NCBI GenBank assembly: GCA_036655715.1
Contig: JAVVPO010000001.1
Location: 62,001-126,000, forward strand
Source of the DNA: JAVVPO01 sp036655715
GTDB lineage: Bacteria > Bacillota > Clostridia > Lachnospirales > Cellulosilyticaceae
Reading direction: 5' to 3'
Length of the DNA: 64,000 nucleotides
Shown: positions 59,276 through 64,000 of the stretch, one piece after another
Layout of the letters: each line of letters starts with the position of its first letter
Position numbering within the stretch: the stretch's first letter is position 1
Notes under the pieces: model-generated
Told to the model about the DNA's origin: nothing
Databases searched by the model: none
Seen by the model: only the letters and a program-made list of their open reading frames with translations
Position numbers and translations under genes: made by a program

Positions 59276-59425
59276 AAACTCCTCTTTTCTACTCTATGCT
59301 TTTATTTTGCTACTGTATCTATTTCCTAAATCTAATCATATGTATTAGTAAATGTCAACCATCCTATTATGCCATTTATATACTCCTATTCCCTTTTACT
59401 GACACGATTCTTTAAAATGACATGA

Positions 59426-59454
59426 TTGAAATTAGTCGTAAAAAGTGTTATACT
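59426..59454 (+). promoter_or_regulatory. SigA-type promoter of the ABC-F gene
   Basis: TTGAAA (59426-59431), 17-base spacer, TATACT (59449-59454). It leaves an untranslated leader of about 88 bases. Confidence 0.8.
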
Positions 59455-59498
59455 ACTACCTGTAAATTCAAAAGAATATCTTTACTAATAACGTATCT

Positions 59499-59527
59499 AA
59501 GAGCTTATTTTTATAGGCTCTTTTTTA
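59499..59527 (+). promoter_or_regulatory. Attenuator-type terminator in the leader of the ABC-F gene
   Basis: AAGAGC and GCTCTT with an AT-rich inner stem, followed by six T, form an intrinsic terminator that ends about 20 bases before the ABC-F start. Placed inside the leader of its own transcript it should act as an attenuator. Known antibiotic-resistance ABC-F genes (vmlR, lmrC-type) are controlled this way. Confidence 0.65.
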
Positions 59528-59548
59528 ATGATAAAGAGAGGTAATAAT

Positions 59549-61288
59549 ATGATAAAAGTTGATAACTTATCCTACTCATTTCCACAAAAGGATCTATATA
59601 ATGAAATTTCATTTACATTAGAAGATGGTCAACACTGTGCTTTTATAGGTATAAGTGGTAGTGGAAAAAGTACACTGATAGATTTAATTATGGATCCAGA
59701 AAGATATATGTTCACTGGAGATTTAGAAATAACCCCTAACTGCAGAATCGGCTATGTCAGTCAGTTCTCTGAGCCCGAAAAAACAAAAGATATTACGGTA
59801 TTTGAATATATCGGGGGCGAGTGTATTAAGCTCCAAAATGAATTAACAGCCATTTGTACTGAGTTGGAAACATCTTTAGATATCGATGCCTTACTTGAAA
59901 AGTACCAAGAAACTTTAGATACATTTGATGCAATAGGTGGAAATGATTTTGAAAGTAATATTAATAAGAAATTAAACTTAGCGGACCTCATGAAGCACAA
60001 AGATCTCATGGTATCCGAACTTAGTGGCGGCGAATTCAAACTTATTCAAGTCATTAAGGAAATGCTTACTAGCCCAGACCTACTCATTATGGATGAACCT
60101 GATGTATTTTTAGATTTTGAAAACATTAATTCCCTTAAAAATCTAATTAATTCTCATAAAGGAACACTACTCATCATTACGCACAACAGATATCTCCTTA
60201 ATCATTGCTTTAATAAAATTATTCACCTTGAAAATATGGAGCTTCAAGAATTTGATGGCAGATATATTGATTATAACTTCTCACTTCTTGAAAAGAAAAT
60301 TGAGTTACAAGAATTAGCTACTGCTGATACTGAAGAAATTGAGCGAAATGCGATTTTAATTGATAAGCTCAGAGGTATCGCAACAGATGATTCTGATCCT
60401 GCTAGAGGGAAATCCCTAAAAGCCCGAGTTAAAATTCAAGAGCGATTAGAAGCTCGTAGAATTAAAGCGCCATTTGTCTATATTAAACAACCAGATATCC
60501 GTTTAGCTACAGATCATGCAATAGAAGAAACCACTGCTCTCACAGTTACTGATTACAGTGTTGCCTTTGATGATATTCTTCTAGAAAATGTTAACTTTGA
60601 GATTAAATCTACTGACAAAGTAGCCCTTATCGGTTCAAATGGTACTGGCAAAACAACTTTACTCAGAGCCATATTTAAAAACGCTCATGATTCTATTCGT
60701 TTTAATGAAGACATTGAAGTAGCTTATTTATCTCAAGTTCAAGGTGAGATGCTAGATGAATCTAATACAATATGCGGAGAATTCTTAGATGCTGGGTTTA
60801 AAAATTATCAAGACATTATCTCCTATATTGCAACTTATGGTTTCGAGGAAGAAGTTCTTAACCAAAAAATAGGATCTTTATCTGGCGGGGAAAAAAACAT
60901 CCTCCAACTAGCTAAAGTTTCTGCTAGTAAAGCAAATATGTTACTTCTTGATGAACCGACAAGTCATTTAGATACTTATTCACAACTTGCTCTAGAAAAA
61001 GCCATAGAAAACTATAATGGCGCAATTCTCATGATTTCTCATGATTTCTACTCTATAGTAAACTGTATGGATTATGTTTTAATCATTGATAATAAGACAG
61101 TTAGAAAAGTAAGTATGCGCAAGTTTAGAAAGATGATTTATGCTAGTCATTTTGATAAAGACTATTTACAAATCGAACAAAAGAAAAAAGCCGTTGAAAC
61201 TAAAATAGCTCTGGCTTTAGAATCTAATGATTTTGTAAGTGCAAAAGTTTTATCTGAAGAGTTAGAAGCACTTATTAAGTTACTTTAA
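59549..61288 (+). CDS. ABC-F family ATPase, possible ribosome-protection factor
   Basis: ABC-F proteins bind the ribosomal E site and either protect against antibiotics or rescue translation. The 579-residue protein has two ABC domains: Walker A GISGSGKST (about 37-45) and GSNGTGKTT (about 360), signatures LSGGEFKL and LSGGEKNI, Walker B LLIMDEPDVFLDF (first, unusual DEPDVFLD) and LLLDEPTSHLD (second), both with the catalytic Glu. No transmembrane parts exist. The linker is helical (LRGIATDDSDPARGKSLKARV). The ATG at 59549 with agagaggt before it is preferred to the upstream ATG at 59528. An attenuator in the leader suggests antibiotic-responsive expression. Confidence 0.9.
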   Translation: MIKVDNLSYSFPQKDLYNEISFTLEDGQHCAFIGISGSGKSTLIDLIMDPERYMFTGDLEITPNCRIGYVSQFSEPEKTKDITVFEYIGGECIKLQNELTAICTELETSLDIDALLEKYQETLDTFDAIGGNDFESNINKKLNLADLMKHKDLMVSELSGGEFKLIQVIKEMLTSPDLLIMDEPDVFLDFENINSLKNLINSHKGTLLIITHNRYLLNHCFNKIIHLENMELQEFDGRYIDYNFSLLEKKIELQELATADTEEIERNAILIDKLRGIATDDSDPARGKSLKARVKIQERLEARRIKAPFVYIKQPDIRLATDHAIEETTALTVTDYSVAFDDILLENVNFEIKSTDKVALIGSNGTGKTTLLRAIFKNAHDSIRFNEDIEVAYLSQVQGEMLDESNTICGEFLDAGFKNYQDIISYIATYGFEEEVLNQKIGSLSGGEKNILQLAKVSASKANMLLLDEPTSHLDTYSQLALEKAIENYNGAILMISHDFYSIVNCMDYVLIIDNKTVRKVSMRKFRKMIYASHFDKDYLQIEQKKKAVETKIALALESNDFVSAKVLSEELEALIKLL

Positions 61289-61314
61289 TTCTGTATTCTT
61301 AATCGCAATAAATA

Positions 61315-61374
61315 AAAATCCCCTTGTCCATCCAGATTGTTATAATTTCATCTGAGTTGACAAGGGGATTTTTT
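61315..61374. terminator. Bidirectional terminator between ABC-F and DEAD-box genes
   Basis: AAAATCCCCTTGTC (61315-61328) pairs perfectly with GACAAGGGGATTTT (61359-61372), followed by T, between convergent genes. Confidence 0.85.
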
Positions 61375-61397
61375 ATATGTGTCTTTAAATTTCTATT

Positions 61398-62702
61398 TTA
61401 ATTCTCATAATTCTTTCTTCTTGATTGGCCTCTCTCTTTATCTGCTTTATATCTATTTTTTTCTTTGTACTTTGCTTCTCTTGTACGCCTCGCTGATGTA
61501 TTTTCTTGTTGTGAAGCCATTTGATTTATCTTAGGTTTCTTATTTCCCTGCTGCTTAGTTTCCTTTTCAGTCTTTTCAAGAATTACCATTGGCCACTTAG
61601 ATTCTATCTCAGTAATTGACTTACCGATATGTCTTTCTATATCTCTTAGATTCTCAAGATCATCAATGTTACAGAAACTAAGTGCAATCCCATCTTGCCC
61701 AGCTCTACCTGTTCTACCAATTCTATGGATATAAGTCTCTGGTACATCTGGAAGATCATAGTTAAATACATGTGATAGTTCTGATATATCAATCCCTCTT
61801 GCTGCAATATCCGTTGCAACAAGTACCTTAATCTTACCTTCTTTAAAACTATTTAAGGCATTTTGTCTTGCATTCTGCCCTTTACCGCCGTGAATAGCTA
61901 ATGCCTTAATACTAGATTTTTCAAGACTTTTTACAACTCTATCCGCACCATGCTTTGTATTTGTAAATACAATGGCATTCTTAATCTCTTTTTGCTTAAG
62001 GAGTGAGGCTAATAAAGTAATCTTATTATTCTTATCTACCAAGTACACCCCTTGGCTTATTTTATCCACTGTATTCGTAACTGGTGCTACTTTTACAGTT
62101 GCTGGATCCTTCAACATATTAAACGCTAGTTTCTCAATCTCTTTTGGCATGGTAGCACTAAAGAGTAGTGTCTGACGCTTTGAAGGCAATTGTTTTATAA
62201 TGTGCTTAATATCAATTATAAAGCCCATATCAAGCATACGATCTGCTTCATCTAACACAAATATTTCAATCTTGCTTAATTTGATATACCCTTGATTGAT
62301 TAAATCATTCAATCGTCCTGGTGTAGCCACCAAAATATCAATACCCCTTCTAAGCATCTCTACTTGTGGTCTTTGCCCCACACCACCAAATATCACGCCC
62401 GTACGGATAGAAGTATATTTACTATACTTTTCAATGTTCTCATGGATTTGAATTGCTAATTCTCTTGTTGGTGTCAGAATCAGTGCACGTATATTTTTAC
62501 TCTTAGACTTTGATAGACTTTGTAAAATCGGTAGTGCAAATGCTGCTGTCTTTCCTGTTCCTGTTTGCGCACATCCTAATACATCCCGCCCCTCCAACAA
62601 AAGAGGAATTGTTTTCTCCTGAATAGGTGATGGCTTCTCAAAGCCTTCCTCTGTAACTGCTTTTAAAATAGGTCTTATTAATTTCATTTCATTAAAATTC
62701 AT
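61398..62702 (-). CDS. DEAD-box RNA helicase with basic tail (RhlE-like)
   Basis: RNA helicase of 434 residues with the complete DEAD set: Q motif FNEMKLIRPILKAVTEEGFEK, AQTGTGKT, PTRELA, TPGR, DEAD in VLDEADRMLDMGF, SAT, ARGID and HRIGRTGRAG. The C-terminal 70 residues (EKETKQQGNKKPKINQMASQ and a further RRTREAKYKEKNRYK region) are basic and low-complexity and should bind RNA. The pattern fits RhlE/CshB more than DbpA. Roles include ribosome assembly and mRNA decay in the cold. It is transcribed alone and converges with the ABC-F gene. Confidence 0.93.
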   Translation of the reverse strand: MNFNEMKLIRPILKAVTEEGFEKPSPIQEKTIPLLLEGRDVLGCAQTGTGKTAAFALPILQSLSKSKSKNIRALILTPTRELAIQIHENIEKYSKYTSIRTGVIFGGVGQRPQVEMLRRGIDILVATPGRLNDLINQGYIKLSKIEIFVLDEADRMLDMGFIIDIKHIIKQLPSKRQTLLFSATMPKEIEKLAFNMLKDPATVKVAPVTNTVDKISQGVYLVDKNNKITLLASLLKQKEIKNAIVFTNTKHGADRVVKSLEKSSIKALAIHGGKGQNARQNALNSFKEGKIKVLVATDIAARGIDISELSHVFNYDLPDVPETYIHRIGRTGRAGQDGIALSFCNIDDLENLRDIERHIGKSITEIESKWPMVILEKTEKETKQQGNKKPKINQMASQQENTSARRTREAKYKEKNRYKADKERGQSRRKNYEN

Positions 62703-63021
62703 ATGTGTTCTCTTCCATTCTTATCTCAAAAAAATCAGATACTGATTATTATTTTAGATTTTAAAGTATTGTTATACGAGTAACTAGTATAACACATTCT
62801 ACCCCAATACGTGCAATACCTTTTAAACTAGCACTTTTTGTTACACTTCTTCGATCTATACATCTCATTCATTTATTCCCATATTCTTCTTCACATATAC
62901 ATAGTTTTACTTCTACAGGATCTTCAGACACCTCCGTACTGAAGATATTCGTTTTGTTTGTGGACTCGCAAAAAAAGCCTCAAGGCAACAGCACCTCAAG
63001 ACTTAATATTACTTCGTTTTC
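62703..63021. other. Non-coding stretch between telA and the DEAD-box gene
   Basis: No reading frame of interest is found. Near 62970-63005 an A run and short CCTCAAG direct repeat (about 62979 and 62994) follow telA on its strand and may include a weak terminator, but no clear hairpin is seen. The rest is AT-rich and may hold the DEAD-box promoter. Confidence 0.45.
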
Positions 63022-64000
63022 TTATTTACTTATATTCAGTAACTTTTGTTTTAATTCGCCTTCAAGCCTACTTAACTCTACTTCTGCTGCTCGGCGTTTT
63101 TCTTTACCTTCTACTTGAATGCGTACTACCTCATCTAAAGTAGAAATTAATGAAGCATTAGTATACTTCAAAGTTTCCATATCTACTATACCACGTTCTG
63201 ACTCTTTAGCCGTTTCAATAGTAGCTGTTTTTAGTATATCTGCATTTTTACGCAAAAGCTCATTGGTCATATTCGTTACGTCCCTTTGAGCCTTGGCCGC
63301 TTGTTCTGAATGGCTCATGCCAATTGCCAATACCATCTGACTCTTCCATAGCGGAATGGTATTCACGATAGTAGATTGAATCTTTTCTGCCATCACTGTA
63401 TCATTTCCTTGAACAAGACGAATCTGTGGTGCCATCTGAAGGGATACCATTCTAGTAAGTTCTAAATCATGTAACTTTTTCTCAAAACGGTTGTATAGAG
63501 ATGCTAAATCATTAGCGGCCTGGGCATCTTCTGGTAGTCCTGTACTATTGGCCTTGGCTAATAAAGCAGGAATATCTTTGACCTTTACTTCCTCTAATCT
63601 TTTTTTACCTGCTAAAATATACATAGACAACTCTTTAAAATAGGTTGTATTTAAGTCGTACATCTTATCGAGCATCGCAATATCTTTCAAAAGTTGTATT
63701 TGATGACTTTCTAGTACGCTGCAAATCCTATTCACATTGACCTCTGCCTTATCATACTTAACCTTCATTGTCGTTAGCTTACTTGTACTACGCTTAAAAA
63801 ATCCCATAATCCCTTTTTCTTCTGGTACTACTTCAAGGGTCTTTAACTCTGTTACTACATCAGTTAGCATCTGACCCACTTCACCTAAATCCTTTGTTCT
63901 AACATTATTAAGTGCACTTTCTGAAAAGTTCGCAATTTTCTTCTGGGCACCTGCTCCATACTGTAATATCATATTAGAGTTTGTTAAATCAATTTTAGCT
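63022..64000 (-). CDS. Toxic anion (tellurite) resistance protein, TelA-like (N-terminus outside window)
   Basis: TelA/KlaA proteins are cytosolic coiled-coil proteins found with tellurite resistance and some stress operons. The frame is open to the window end, so at least 325 residues are seen. Typical blocks are ILQYGAGAQKKIANFSESAL, NVRTKDLGEVGQMLTDVV, GIMGFFKRSTSKL, LLKDIAMLDKMYDLN, and the long helical second half with MAPQIRLVQGNDTVMAEKIQ and TIPLWKSQMVLAIG. The start must lie beyond 64000; an ATG at 63972 would cut into the conserved region. What stress it answers is not known. Confidence 0.9.
   Translation of the reverse strand, partial: AKIDLTNSNMILQYGAGAQKKIANFSESALNNVRTKDLGEVGQMLTDVVTELKTLEVVPEEKGIMGFFKRSTSKLTTMKVKYDKAEVNVNRICSVLESHQIQLLKDIAMLDKMYDLNTTYFKELSMYILAGKKRLEEVKVKDIPALLAKANSTGLPEDAQAANDLASLYNRFEKKLHDLELTRMVSLQMAPQIRLVQGNDTVMAEKIQSTIVNTIPLWKSQMVLAIGMSHSEQAAKAQRDVTNMTNELLRKNADILKTATIETAKESERGIVDMETLKYTNASLISTLDEVVRIQVEGKEKRRAAEVELSRLEGELKQKLLNISK

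Noticed and set aside
62972..63005. Hairpin terminator of telA
   Set aside because: CCTCAAG occurs twice in the same orientation (direct, not inverted), and the small GCCT/AGGC palindrome has a 2-base loop, so no convincing terminator.
1..64000. CRISPR array, prophage, tRNA or rRNA genes
   Set aside because: No regularly spaced repeats, phage structural genes, tRNA cloverleaf or rRNA sequence were seen on either strand.

Overview
The window is AT-rich, densely coded DNA from a low-GC, endospore-forming, strictly anaerobic Firmicute. Supporting signs are a Spo0E-like phosphatase, a GerW/YtfJ sporulation protein, several 4Fe-4S and 2Fe-2S ferredoxin-type proteins, a fragment of an [FeFe] hydrogenase, T-box and PyrR-type attenuators, and a TetM-like GTPase fused to a YacP/Rae1 domain. 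The set fits Clostridia, most likely the Lachnospirales (a Cellulosilyticum-like lineage is my guess from gene content, not a demonstrated placement). The sequence is a draft: there are four 100-N gaps, at 4804-4903, 22018-22117, 24541-24640 and 38075-38174. I see no rRNA, tRNA, CRISPR array, prophage or intact insertion sequence.

Layout. 0-4 kb: start of the division/cell-wall operon (rsmH, mraZ, with promoter and MraZ operator), a small Spo0E gene, lgt, and ychF. 4-9.3 kb: ytfJ-DUF2953 envelope/sporulation pair, an MscS channel, an L,D-transpeptidase and a ferredoxin. 9.3-19 kb: MFS exporter, HAD phosphatase, a modular HNH endonuclease, a DAACS-family symporter behind a PyrR-like attenuator, RNase HI, Mrp, aspartate 4-decarboxylase and a double-BFD protein. 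19-32 kb: a decayed accessory stretch with a truncated sugar permease, a DUF4838 protein, a GH2 pseudogene, a T-box leader in front of an internally deleted argS, and fragments of ybaK, a chemotaxis receptor and a DHHW-like gene, mixed with intact housekeeping genes. 32-46 kb: methyltransferases, oxidoreductases, DegV, a hydrogenase remnant, an esterase, an HPr-like protein without the phosphorylatable histidine, pyruvate kinase and small Fe-S and hypothetical genes. 46-52.7 kb: a maltodextrin locus (solute-binding lipoprotein, two permeases, malQ, LacI-type repressor, palindromic operators) whose phosphorylase gene is a remnant. 52.7-64 kb: Dus, a sugar acetyltransferase, the TetM-Rae1 fusion, a YkgJ-type protein, a second RsmH, an attenuated ABC-F gene, a DEAD-box helicase and telA.

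Two points stand out. First, the 882-residue protein at 54685-57333 joins a complete TetM/EF-G-like ribosomal GTPase to a complete Rae1/YacP-like NYN endonuclease. It suggests a single polypeptide that enters the ribosomal A site and cuts the mRNA or another RNA there. Second, the symporter at 13403 has a PyrR-type leader and lacks the acidic-amino-acid selectivity residues of its family, which suggests a pyrimidine-related substrate such as orotate. A third pattern is the number of genes that keep recognisable ends but have lost internal segments (EamA, GH2, argS, ybaK, DHHW, hydrogenase, glycogen phosphorylase). This points to deletion-biased gene decay or to an assembly problem.
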